Below, in pieces: positions 24,884 through 36,384 of a stretch of 64,000 nucleotides of DNA. The stretch's first letter is position 1, and every line of letters starts with the position of its first letter. Source of the stretch: Amylostereum areolatum (Eukaryota; Basidiomycota; Agaricomycetes; Russulales; Stereaceae); contig SAXG01000087.1 of assembly GCA_012932865.1 (NCBI GenBank), positions 62,001 through 126,000 on the forward strand, read 5' to 3'. A model generated the notes under the pieces. The model saw only the letters and a list, made by a program, of their open reading frames with translations. It made no database searches and was not told the origin of the DNA. A program made the position numbers and the translations under genes.

Positions 24884-25673
24884 TCACGCCGACGTCCCCC
24901 GACCCGCAGGACCGCACGCACGCTCTTGCAGAAGCGACAGCGGACGCAGACCCGCCGTCCGTGTGGGGTGCTTGGACCGGGGCGCGGACGCGGCAGCGCG
25001 GGCGTATGCTTGCATTTGCTCGCGGCGGGCGGAATCGTCGATGAAGGAGGGCACGGTGCGTGTTCGGGCGCGGTGCGGGACGGACAGCGGGCAGTCGGGC
25101 ACTTCACACGTTGTTTTGCTGAGCGCGGCACCGCGGTCCCAGTCCCAGGCCTGGGTCCAGCCGTCGTCGCTGTAGAGGGATGGAGCGCGTGGTGTGGAGG
25201 GGGAAGCGGCAGGCGTCGACGCGGTGCTGAAAGCGGACGACGGGGAGGAGGTGAGGGTGGGGGTCGATTGTGGAGAATCGGAGCATGCTTCCGGGAGACA
25301 AACGTCTTCCGAGGGCGAGAAGATGAGTGCGTTAGGAGCGATGCTCGCATGCCAATGCCAGGGAGGACGAAGTTTGCTTACTGTCGTTCCAGAACGGTTT
25401 GATGCAAAGCTTCGGACGTTGGAGCACGGGAGCACGGGGAGGAGGCACGGTCTCCTGCATCTGTGAGCTGAAGGGAGGGAGATGGATGGATTCGCTCGAG
25501 GAGAGCAGCCGATGTACGAGAAGGCGCTTGATGGCCCGGAGGACGAGCGCTTCGAGCGCGTCGAGGAGTGCAGTCCTCCTCCTCCTCTTCCGCATCAGCG
25601 ATCGACCGAGAGACACAAGGCAAGGCAGCGTAGGAAGTCGTGAGCGCATCTCGGAAAGCAAAGACGAGGACAT
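24884..25673 (-). CDS. Unknown-family member 2 (FIDDSARREQMQAYARAA box)
   Basis: Probable two-exon gene starting MSSSLLSEMRSRLP at 25673, with a splice near the donor after FWNDS (about 25382). The C-terminal exon is Ser/Pro/Thr-rich (STPTLTSSPSSAFSTAS) and ends FIDDSARREQMQAYARAA, then TAGLRPLSLLQERACGP and a stop at 24884. This tail aligns with DDPLRRAQMQSYARAA...AGLRPLLLPRR at 11.7 kb and EDPLRRARLQSFACAA...GLRPLLLSRQ at 29.0 kb. The N-terminal part is basic (MRKRRRRTALLDALEALVLRAIK) and lacks the clear hydrophobic stretch of the other two. Function unknown; exon limits are approximate. Confidence 0.5.
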
Positions 25674-25689
25674 GGAGGGCAAAGGAGAG

Positions 25690-26470
25690 ATCTGAGCTGC
25701 AAGGCCGTTTGGAACGTGGTCTTATTGTATGTTCTCCAGACAGGTTAGGGCCCGAGATTTGCGCCTGACCTGGGCGTTCGCTGTGAATAGAGGTCGTCTA
25801 TTTGTCTTGTCTGAGCACTGTGTGAGATCGTCCAGATGACTTTGACGAGAAGGGAGGAACGTCTTTGTTGTCTTGCTCCGATAAGCTGCCGCCAGATGTG
25901 GGTACTGTCGTATTGTTGCGAGGGACCGTGGATGGACGAGACAGCGATTGCCGGGGACGATGAAGAGAGATCTTGGCTATGTTTTTGTGTCGGAGACTCG
26001 ATGGCTAGAGAGTGCGTAAGACGGAAGAAGAACAGGGCGACCGACGTCGACGTCGACGACGATGGTCGTGTTTGGTACCGTCGTGTCTTGTCTCAGCTCA
26101 GCTCATCCTGAAACACGACTACTGACTTCCGTCTAACGAGCCCTTTGAACAGCCGAAGAGGTCCTTGTCCGTCTGCCCAATGCTTCTAGGGACAGCTCTC
26201 TGTACTTATGATATGCATCTATCCACTGCGATTCCACATCAACGGACGCCGGTTGGGACGCTCTCTGGATGCTCCTGGCCCGACTTGCTTTCGTCTCCCT
26301 CGTCTGTCGCGCATCACAACCTATGCAAATGCGCCGTGGCTGGCATTCCTTTGGCGACGTCCGATCCGGAAAAGTTACTGGTTAACCGTGGTGCGTTTGT
26401 ATGCGCATCAATATACATGTCGTCGTCTGACCCCGTCTTCCCCCATCATAGCAATAGATTGTACACACAA
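25690..26470. other. Intergenic region
   Basis: No gene was recognised. The plus-strand ORF 25836-26111 has no family features and probably lies in the promoter of the minus-strand gene at 24.9-25.7 kb. Confidence 0.4.
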
Positions 26471-26475
26471 ACACC

Positions 26476-27710
26476 CTACCACGCCCGATGACCTCCATCG
26501 ACGAAGATGCTGTCACGAGTTGGTCAGTCCCCACAACGCGCTCGCTCGATCGAAGGACTCACTCGCTCCCAGTGCAATACGACGACGCGTCCGACGCGAG
26601 CCAGGTAATCGCCCCTCGGAGCTCATCCGGGCGCCCCAAACGGCCCATCGGGTTCTTGGACGACCATTCCGCCAACAGGTGAGGCTGGGTATCCATGAAC
26701 GCCCCCGTCAACCTGGTCGCCGTCGCCGTCCGTCCGTGAGCGACTATCCTGAAAGGCGCGACAAGGAAGGGAGGGCTCACTTCGTATTGATGTATCCCGG
26801 CGAGAGCGAGTTCACGCGGATGCCCTCCGGGGCGAGCTCGCACGCCATGCTCCGCGTCATCTGCTTCACGGCGGATTTGCCCGTGTTGTACGAGACCCAC
26901 GCTTGGCCCTTTTTTCCAGATGTTCGTCAACAAAGAACGACGGAGAGGCAGCGAAGGGCATACGTGGTTGGTGACGCTCCCGCTGATGGACGCGATCAAG
27001 ATGATGCTGCCCGGCGTCTTGAACTTCCTCATCTGTCTCCCCGCCGCCTGCGCCGTGTACAGCACGCCGTTGACGTTGATGTCCATTACCTGCACAACGC
27101 GACCAGCACCGATCAGTCCCGGTCCCAACCTCGCCGACCAAGCGCGGACGCTCACCTGCTCAAACGTCTCCTTGTCGTACTCCAAGCAGTCCTTGGACGG
27201 CTTCAACACGCCCGCGTTGGCCACACACACGTCCATCCGACCCTCCCTCTCCCCGACCATCTCCCCGATCTTCCACATGCCCTCCTGGTCCGTCACGTCC
27301 CCCCTCACATACTCCAGCCGCCGCGCCCCGCCCTCGATCCGTCCGACATACTCCCGGCTCGCGGCGAAGTCGTCCCCGGGCTGGGCGGCCAGATCGACGC
27401 AGTACACCGCCCGGCACCCCGCCTCGGACAGCGCGACGGCGAGGTCCAGTCCGATCCCGCGGTTCGCGCCCGTGACGAGCGCGACGCGGTCCGTCAGCGC
27501 GAACTCGTCGAAGATCTTGGGCTTGACGGGTCCCTGGGGGTGCGCCCGGGCGGCGAGCGCGGCTTCGACGCCGAGCGGGGCGAGGGGGGCGACGGACTGG
27601 GGGGTTGTGGTCTTGGGCGCGGAGGAGTAGAGACGGCCGGGCAGAGTGCGAGCGAGCTTTGCGGTGGAGGTGGGGCGGACGAGGCTGCGACGAAGAGTGG
27701 ATGCTAGCAT
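26476..27710 (-). CDS. Short-chain dehydrogenase/reductase with N-terminal presequence
   Basis: Classical SDR, probably a sugar or polyol reductase of the sorbose reductase/arabinitol dehydrogenase type. Residues 1-65 (MLASTLRRSLVRPTSTAKLA...) are Arg/Ser-rich, lack acids and precede the fold, so they look like a mitochondrial presequence. The cofactor motif TGANRGIG, then NAGV, MDINVNGV, SIILIASISGS and the catalytic pair in SYNTGKSAVKQM (YxxxK) are present. Next come ACELAPEGIRVNSLSPGYI, NPMGRLGRPDELRGAI and ASSYCTGSDIFVDGGHRAW. The last 11 residues come from a separate exon joined across an intron at about 26511-26552, with the stop TAG at 26476. Introns also fall after ETFEQ, SVTNH and in the YINT region. 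The substrate is not determinable. Confidence 0.9.
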
Positions 27711-27769
27711 GATGGTAGAAGTGGGAATGGGGGCGGTATTCGCTGGGTAGGCTACTGCACGCGTGCTCT

Positions 27770-28780
27770 GGTATTTATGCCGTCGCTGAACCCCCTCCTC
27801 TCACGAGGCATGACCCCATTACGGCGCTGCAGAATCCAGCTCAGTTCGTCCAGCTGACCAGGCATCCCGCCGCCCGCCCGCTTCTTGTCTCTAATTTTGA
27901 AACAGCGCGTTATCTCGGTTGTGAGGAGGAAGAAACCCGTGGACGTCTTCGCAGCAGCGAGCGATCTCGGGTTTTTGGATTTGGGCCGCGTAAGAGTACC
28001 AGGACTGTACCAGGTGGTCGAGTCGAAGCCCGTCCGTCGCGATCACGTGGATGGATATCGCCCGTCACGCGGTCGACGGTGCATGACGGTTTCTTTAGCC
28101 GTCGAAGGTATCCACACACCGCGCACGGCCGCCGTAGCCTGGAATTGAGGTAGAACGGTGCTCGCTGCAACCGTGGGGTAGGTTGGCCCCTCTATTTGAA
28201 GGACGATCGTCCTTGGGACGCGTCACCGGACTCCCCTAGTATGCAGCGATGCACACATGCCTGATGTGTCCAAGAGAAAGTCCGGAGAAAAGGTATGCAC
28301 CAATGACACACAGCAGATGTTGACCAGTCCGCACTGACCCTGCCGGAACAAGGCTAGCAACCGATGAGGTCAGCTGCGCGTGCTGTATCTTGCTCGGCGA
28401 GAAGTGACAGCAAGAGGACCACTCGAATCCTTAGAACCAAGTCGAACGATGGTATGTTCCACATCGCCGTGTCTTTTGTTCTTTTTGCTACAGCCGTAGT
28501 TTGCCGTGTTAGCGTTTATTCCATCGTGTCCGTGGCCAGCCTTCCTTGCTCGACTCTACCCTGGTTGATGCTCACGAGCCATGATGCACCAGAACCTAAA
28601 GCAGCACGACGCTCGTGGTAAATTAAAAAAGCATGCGAGTTATGCAGATTATCATACAACATTGAACAAACCGACCTGACTCCACCGGCGCAATCCACCC
28701 GAAGAAAAGGAAAAGGGAAGTACATACATTTGAGTACACGCCGAGCCGCCGCCGTCCCTGCCCAGCCTGCCACATCCAGA
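27770..28780. other. Intergenic region between SDR and unknown-family member 3
   Basis: No supportable gene. A TATA-like ATAAATA (minus strand, about 27773-27779) lies some 65 bp upstream of the SDR start and may be its promoter. Confidence 0.35.
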
Positions 28781-28783
28781 GGC

Positions 28784-29477
28784 CTACTGAAGCGCTAGCC
28801 CTGTCCTCCGCGGAAGGATGAGCGGCCGCAGGATCGACTGCCAACGATGCAGTTCCGGCTCAGGAAGGCCGTGCTGGCGCGAGAGAAGCAGAGGCCGGAG
28901 CCCCGAATGCGGTCTGGGCGCAGGCGCTCTCTGGGCGGCCGCGCACGCGAAGGACTGCAATCGGGCGCGTCGAAGCGGGTCCTCGACGAGATACGGGAAC
29001 GAGACGAAGATGGGCGGTGGTTTGGACGAAGGGGCGAGGATAGGGGCGTGTTTCGCGGATACGACGATTTTGCGATTATGAAGGAGCGCCGCCGCGTCTT
29101 CCGAGGTGCACGGGGTGACGATGACGGCGGAGTCGGAGAGGAGGTCTGAAGGAGATATGGTGGGCGTAGGCGGGGCGGAGCTCGAGGGAGAGGTGCATGT
29201 TGGCGAGCTAGGCGTTGGCGGGTGTGGACGATCGGTGGAGAACGATAAAGGACCTTGAAACCCCGGTCAGAGAGGTCTCGCATGCAATGAAAAAGAGCGC
29301 ACCTCGTACATGATCCCACCATACGTCTTGTGCGACGAGGATATAGGAGGCCGCCAGCTCCCTGATGGACCGATAGGGATGTCTGAAGACGGCGTAGATG
29401 CGGCAGAGGACGGTGCAGAAGGCCTGGACGGTGACCACGACGTCAAGCACGGCCACTGCGAGGATGAACATGGTCAA
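28784..29477 (-). CDS. Unknown-family member 3 (EDPLRRARLQSFACAA box), putative membrane anchor
   Basis: The N-terminal exon (MFILAVAVLDVVVTVQAFC, then TVLCRIYAVFRHPYRSIREL) has one strong hydrophobic segment. It matches the 11.2-kb paralog (MFLLASAVLNVVVTV). After an intron near 29255-29310, the second part is Ser/Pro-rich: SPSDLLSDSAVIVTP, TSEDAA, AKHAPILAPSS. It ends YLVEDPLRRARLQSFACAA, then GLRPLLLSRQHGLPEPE and LILPRRTGLALQ, with a stop at 28784. Most tail blocks align with the 11-kb copy. DNA homology to that copy extends upstream to about 29620, where MSSDSPTSPSHLPRH could be an earlier start in another frame. The 5' structure is therefore uncertain. Not a family I recognise. Confidence 0.5.
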
Positions 29478-29639
29478 TCGTGAGGGGGCTTCGGGTGCGA
29501 GAGTGGCCGAGATATCATTGAAAACGCGTCGAGCTTTATGTATGGAGCAAAAGCGGTGTGTCTCGGGAGGTGAGACGGGCTGGTGGGCGAGTCCGAGGAC
29601 ATTTTGGTTCAGCCTGGTGCGGTAGGGGCAGCTGGCGTG

Positions 29640-32590
29640 CCGTTTGGGGAAAACTAGGGACGGTTGTCTCGTCCAGCGGGTCCGTCAGTCCATTTTGAGA
29701 CCGCGTATTTGGGGGTCGTCCGGTCGTCGTGCATCAGGTGAGAACCGATGCTGGTTGAATCCTGATACGTAGTACTAGTACGGTCGACCGACGCGATGCA
29801 CCAGTCTACGGTGACTGGCTTTCACAGTTCGAGGGTGTGAGAAATGTGGTCGAATATCTGAAATATGAGCTTGCAATTGTAAGCACTTGCGATCGGTGGA
29901 AGTTCGACGAGGAGTCGGAGAGGTTGAGGGATACAAAGAGTCTTCTGAAAGACTGAAACGCGTGAACACGTGCCTTCCAGGAAACTGACGTTCGCCGCTG
30001 CGTTGCCCATCAGCGAAAAAACGTTTGGCTTCCATACATTTACAAGGCTTTACAAAGGCCATAATACTCACCGTACGGTGAACTTTTCACCCAGGTTTAG
30101 AGGACCAAGTTTCAGTTTTGCAATGCCGCCGCAAGCTTTGACAATGACACAGAAGTGCCACGAAACGGTGAGCTAAACCTAAACTTTAGGTTGATTCTCC
30201 GGTTTTCTTTCCCCTTATGGGAATATAGCCCTCTCGATTACTTGCGATATTTTAATATTATTTAATCGATTTGTTTTTGAATAATAAATGATCTTGTCTA
30301 ATTTCAAACAGCTAAGTTAAGGACATAACTATAAGGACAGTACAAGTGTATTATAATCAAGGCTACACTCCGAAGTACTGTAGACGGAGAATGTCAGCTA
30401 CGATGTAAGGGTATCAAGGAGCAAAGGGGACGTACCGTGCGCTCACCCAATGTCTGATAATAGGGCCTCTGAGATGCCATGGATGTCAGTTCGCGGTCAA
30501 ACTCGAAAGAAAAGTACACGCACCTTGAACTTCTCGAAGTCGCGTCTTCGGTTGTTGGAGAGGCTGGCTGAGGGCGAGGGCGACTTTTAAGCACCACGCT
30601 GCAGGGGTAGTCCGGGGTCCTGAAGCGCAGCCATGCGGGATCGCGTTTCGACGGTAGAGCTCGGAGAGAGGCTCAGAGAGTGAGCTTGAGCTTGTTTTAA
30701 GCTCTTGAACGCTCGGAATTCCTCGGTCCGCCGTCCGAGTGATCAAAGCGTCGGTGTCGTCGTCCTTTCGTGAACTTGCAATCCCTGCCAAAATGCTCGC
30801 AAGCCTCTCGGAGTTATATGAAAACCTTCAGCGGGACGGACCTGTTTTGGATCTGGAGAAAGCCTTGGCGAGGCGAATCCAAGATAGTGGAAGGCTGGTA
30901 TGCGTCGGTGGATACCCTTACAATGGATTACATAATCGACCAAGCCTTGTAAACGACACGCGGAAAAAACTGAGGAACGCTTTTTCGCTGATGCCAGCTT
31001 GCCCTCCTACCCAACATTTGGGCGACGAACCCCTGTCGATGGGGTCGCGATACACCGCATCCAAGCCGGGGAACCAGTGTACCTCCACGGCGATCCAGCC
31101 TGGACATAGCTGGACATCCGCCTCCTGAACCAGAAAGAGCGTACGTCCGTTGTCGTCCGTGCTTTCCCTTCGTTGTTGAGATCATTTTTTCTATGAAGGC
31201 AGCATCCCACCTCCTCTGAAAGCCTTCTCACCCGACATCCGCGTATGTGATTGGGGACCAAGTCTCGACAGGCCGTGCCAGCGACCCGCATCTCCTCTTG
31301 TGCACGTCTCAAGTAACATGGGCCAACGGGTTCGACATCGCGTTTTGGCCCGGACTCTCCGTCTCAGCCCACTGGCAGTTTGAAACCCAATGCACGCGTC
31401 CCGTCCGGCAGTTCGAGACACGCTCCGCACGGGAGACATAAAATGCGAAATAGGCGTGCGTTCTCGTTCTATCACCCTCGCACCTCCCCTTGACGCATCT
31501 ACCCGCATTTTCTGCCTTCAGACCTTTACCACCTTCGCGTCACGTCAAGTCGAGCATCTTCAGCAGAACACGGCCGCGTCCTCCCCCTGGTAGTCGTTGC
31601 CGGCAGAAGCCAACACGAGGTTGTTTGTGGTTTCTGAACACAATATGGCGCGGACAGTCGCGCAGGACCCTCCTCTTCCGCACCCCTTTTTCGCTCCCGT
31701 CCGGCTTGCGGGCCAGGTCCTAGGCCCCTACCCCAATGGATAGAGGACAGTCGCCATCAAGACACAAACAGATATTCTCAGAGCAGCGCCAGATGTCGGA
31801 CGGACGGATAAAATGCGTGGGTACACAGGAGCACGAACGGATGGAACCCAGGGTGAACGCTCAGGTTGAGATAGGGACGATGCAAGGTGGGTAAACCGGC
31901 TTCACGGCATGTTTATCCTCGTAAAGTGCGCTAACGTTCTCGCGCACTTCTGCCTAGGTCGATACAATGGTCTCGTTACAAGGTGTGATTTCTGAACGCC
32001 GTTTGGCCGTACCGAAGGAGGATCTGGGGCGGAACAGGTTGCGGCCTCACGTACGATGCGGAAGGCGTCTACCCCCTTTTCCTCGGCGCTTCTGACGGTG
32101 ATACTTGTCTACTTTCCTTCACTTGCTATTATTAATACGGAATCCAGTTCCGCGCACAGCAGTCGACCTCGAGGCTTGGGGCAAGGGCAATTTGTACACA
32201 TCTCTTGTCTCTTCCCCCACGTTCCTACGCTCCGAAGCTGCGGTCGTTGACTTCCCTTCGCAATATCCTACTTCAAGCCGAAGCTCCCTGTTCGTACCAG
32301 TTTGGACTCTGAGCACCGGTTGAGGTTCACCTATCTTTGGTAGATTCTATATCGCTGATCGGATTCCCATCTACCCTGGTTCTCGTCAAACTCCATATCG
32401 TTCAATTGCAGTCTCAGGATTCTCGCATCCAAGCTTCCTCCGGAGTAAACTCCTCTCCGAGTTGGAAGGAAAATATGCGCTGACTGATCGCCCATACCAG
32501 ATTGGGCCCTCGTCCCACTTCCTACCTTCGTCCCAAGTATCATCTGCAGTACATCCATAAAATTCCCCATAAACACTCGACCGACGATAA
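29640..32590. other. Gene-poor interval with an AT-rich island
   Basis: No convincing gene. An AT-rich island sits at about 30230-30330 inside otherwise GC-rich DNA. On the minus strand near 30440-30560, NNRRRDFEKFK followed across a GTGCGT...CAG gap by RPYYQTLGE looks exon-like but could not be extended. ORFs at 30739-31128 (+) and 31007-31508 (-) have no recognisable family. Confidence 0.4.
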
Positions 32591-32593
32591 ACA

Positions 32594-35500
32594 ATGGTGC
32601 GTAATGATTCTTCTTGTCATTCTTCCCGGTCACATACCTCCCCATATCAGACAGAAGAAGACGCGTCGCTCAACCTTGGTGCATCGCTGCAAGACGCCGA
32701 CACACTTCCGTCGTTCTCCACCTCGTCCGAAACCGCTCGTCAAGACATCGTTCAGGCCCCAGTCATCAGCTCCACCACTTCATCAGCATCGGATGATTCT
32801 GCAGCAGACATTCCGTACGACTTCCTCATGACATTGCTGGAGGTACGTGGTGCAACCACTCCTCAGGGAAGCTCAACTCAGTCTTTACTCAGGGTATCAT
32901 TGAACTCCAACAATGCGACACTATCGAGGAAACCGTGGCATGGATCGTAGAACTTATACCTCAAGAGCCTGCCCTGTTGTCCTTCGTCGGCACATACTTC
33001 TATAAGCGTTTCCAGCAACGGGGCGAACTCGTGCATATCCAGGTAGCTGTCGCTACACAGCAATGGGCCGTCAATATGACCCCAAAGGATGATACCCACA
33101 AGGCCAGCTATCTCGACGACCTTGGAAACTCCCTCTCGTCTCGATTTGAGCGGCTGGGAGAGCTGACCGACATCGAACGCGCAATCAATGCGCAACGTCA
33201 GGCCGTCGAACTCACCCCCAACGAACACGACGCCAAGGCTGGCTACCTCAACAATCTCGGAAATTCCCTTCTGCGTCGGTTCGACCGATTGGGAGAACTA
33301 GCCGACCTCGACAGCGTCCTTGGCGCGCAACGTCAAGCCGTCGAGCTCACGCCTGAGGATCACGTCGACAAGACAATGTATCTCAGCAATTTCGGGGCCT
33401 CTTTACTGGCCCAATTCAACAGACTGGGAGAACAGGACGACATCGACAACGCTATCAGCGCACAACGCCATGCCGTCGAGCTCGCTCCCGAGGGCCACGC
33501 TGGTAAAGGCATGTATCTAAACAACCTTGGAAACTCCCTTCAGGCAAGATTCAAGCGGTTGAAAGAGCTAGCCGACATCGACAGCGCTATCAGTGCCCAG
33601 CGCAAGGCCGTCGAGCTTACCTCTGATGGCCACCCGAACAAGGCCATGTATCTCAACAACCTTGGAATATCCTTCCAAGCCCGCGCCGAGCGATTGGGAG
33701 AGATGGATGACTTCGACAGTGCCATCAGGACACAGCACCGAGCCGTCGAACTCATCCCTCAGGACCATGCCGACACGGCTGCATATCTCAGCAACCTCGG
33801 AGACTCTTTCGCTGCTCGCTTTGAGCGATCGGGAGAGCTATCCGACATCGACAGTGCCATTCGCGCGCAACAAAAGGCTGTCGATCTCTCCCCCGAGGGC
33901 CATGCTCGTAAGGCTGCACGCCTCAACAATCTCGGCAACTCCTTCCGGACCCGGTTCGAGCGATCGGGGGACCCAACGGACCTCGACAGCGCCATCAGTG
34001 CACAACGCCAGGCCATCGAGCTGACACCGGAGGATCACATGCGCAAGGCCGGACGCCTGAACAGTCTCGGGAACTCTCACCGAGTGCGATTTGGTCGATT
34101 GAGAGAGCTGTCCGACCTCGACAACGCCATCGATGCGCTGCGCCAGTCCGTGGAACTCACTCCGGAAGGCCACGCCAACAAGACCAGGTATCTCGACCAC
34201 CTCGGGCGCGCCCTTGTCGCTCGGTTCCTACAATCGGAGGAGCGGGTAGATTTCGACGCTGCCATCGATGTGCTCAAGCAAGGTGCAAGCAATATGTTCG
34301 GCCCACCGTCGGACAGATTCTCTGCTGCCCGCGGATGGGCATCGTTGTTGTCCTTGAAGTACTCCACAGCATCGCCGCTGGGCGCATACAAAATGTTAAT
34401 TGAGCTTATGCCACAGATGGTCTGGCTAGGCTCCAGGCTTCACCGTCGCTACGGGGAGCTTCCTGCCATTTCGGCCATTGCCAACCAAGCCGCCGCCGCC
34501 GCGATCGCCGCCGGCGATTTAGCGTGCGCCCTAGAATGGTTGGAGGAGGGCCGGTGCATCGTCTGGGGGCAAATACTACAACTCCGCACGCCTCTCGACG
34601 ACGTGCGCAATGTGGACCCGAAACTTGCGGACAGATTGGAATTGGTGTCACACGAGCTGGAGAGCGCGGGGACAGCGCGACGACCGGAGTCCGGCAAGGC
34701 GGAGGAGCACATGTCGTTGGAGGACGAAGCCCAGACACACCGCCGTCTTGCAGAGGAGTACGAAGCGCTGATTGCGAAGGCCCGCACACTTCCTGGATGC
34801 GAGGGCTTCTTGCGGCCGAAGAAACTGGAACATCTTCGCGGGGTCGCTGATTCTGGCCCTGTGGTCGTAGTCAATATCGACGCGAAACGCTGCGATGCAT
34901 TGATCCTTCGTCGATCTTCTGGTGACGTCCTGCATGTCCCCCTTCCTGCTCTCAGTCGCGGAGATGCGACCCATTGGCAGGGTTTGATGTTCCAGTCGCT
35001 CCATAAGGCGGGTGTTCGGGCTCGAGGCTCACGATCGCGAACGGCTGGCCACGACAAGATGTCGCCGATCTTGGCAAAACTCTGGTGGAACGTAGTGCAT
35101 CCGGTTCTTCTCGAGCTTAAGGTAACGCTTCCACCAATTTCCTTCCAGTATCTACTGATTGGATGACCGGACACTTGTAGTTTTTAGGACAAAATATACA
35201 ACATGATCGTATTCCCCACATCACCTGGTGTACAACGGGACCACTAGCGTTTCTTCCCCTTCATGCCGCAGGCCTTTACGACAAACAGGGGGGCCCAAAG
35301 ATATTTGAGCACGTCGTCTCGTCATACACGCCCACCCTCACTGCCTTGCTTGAGGCCGGAAAGCATCGTGGCCGTCACCTCCACTCGATCCCCAGCATTC
35401 TTGCAGTGTCTCAACCCGCAACGCCAGGTCAATATCCCCTTCCGGGCACCGTGACGGAGGTCGCGGCAGTCCAAGGTTGTGTTGGAAACATGGGCCTCCG

Positions 35501-35993
35501 TCGGCTGAACGGGGAGGAGGCTACGAAGGATGCCGTGCTCGGGGCCATGGCGGAGCACAGCTGGATCCACCTTGCTTGCCACGCCACACAACACACCGGC
35601 GACGATCCCACGAAGAGCGCGTTCCTTCTGCATGATGGTGGATTGGAGCTCTTGGACATCATGAAAAGGTCGTTCAAGCATACGGAGCTCGCGGTCCTGT
35701 CCGCCTGCCAAACCGCCGCAGGCGCGGAGAAGCTCCCAGAGGAGGCCGTCCATCTCGCGGCAGGGATGCTCATGGCCGGTTACCCCAGCGTCATCGCGAC
35801 GATGTGGTCGATTAAAGACAGAGATGCGCCTCTCGTCGCAGAGGAGCTTTATTCGCGGCTTATGAGGGAAAACGACAGCGACAGACCCAGAAAGGTGGCA
35901 TACGCGCTTCATGACGCGGTCAAGAGTCTGCGGGACAAAGTCGGGGAGAATGCGTTCGTCAGATGGGTACCCTTCATCCACATTGGGATCTGA
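32594..35993 (+). CDS. TPR-CHAT protein (putative caspase-like peptidase), second copy
   Basis: Three exons (32594-32842, 32893-35121, 35181-35993) join in phase to about 1,096 residues. Exon 1 encodes a Ser/Thr/Asp-rich leader (MVRNDSSCHSSRSHTS...). Exon 2 holds nine repeats with the same 45-residue period as the minus-strand paralog (AQRQAVELTPEDH--KA-YLNNLG-SL--RFERLGELADIDSA), then a helical linker containing DLACALEWLEEGRCIVWGQ. Exon 3 is the CHAT domain, with catalytic His in WIHLACH (about residue 960) and Cys in LSACQTA (about 1002), and ends WVPFIHIGI as in the paralog. Both the linker-CHAT intron position and its phase are shared with the 5.6-9.0 kb gene. The two loci lie in opposite orientation, about 23.5 kb apart. 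Substrate and trigger are unknown. Confidence 0.88.
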
Positions 35994-36384
35994 GCCTAGT
36001 GCGCATCGGTTTGCAGAATAATCCGCTGGTTCTGTCGTTCGATACAATTTCTCCGCCTTGTTCTTGCCGCATTTCGATGTATCTCTCGCACATACCTATT
36101 CCTTCAGTAGTGCTCGATTATACTGCCGCAATGCTCGTCGCTCGACGGCAGTCTCACTGACTGCGCTCGCACCATATTCACGGACGACACGGTACCATCT
36201 GCCGTAACACAGACCTATTACAGACATAAGTACCGCAGACATACCCGGCTGGAGGAGCTCAGGACATCGAGCATTCACCACAATCAGAACTGACGGGATA
36301 TCGAGGCTATCGAATTCGGTCGCTATAAAACTTTGACGAATGCAGCCAGAAGTGAGACTCGGATATGTACTTAGTCGGAGTCGT

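Noticed and set aside
26208..27707. 499-aa plus-strand ORF across the SDR gene
   Set aside because: Antisense shadow of a clear SDR; no domain and typical antisense composition.
30394..30791. Possible small minus-strand gene (NNRRRDFEKFK / RPYYQTLGE)
   Set aside because: Two exon-like pieces in phase, but no start, no further exons and no family match could be supported.
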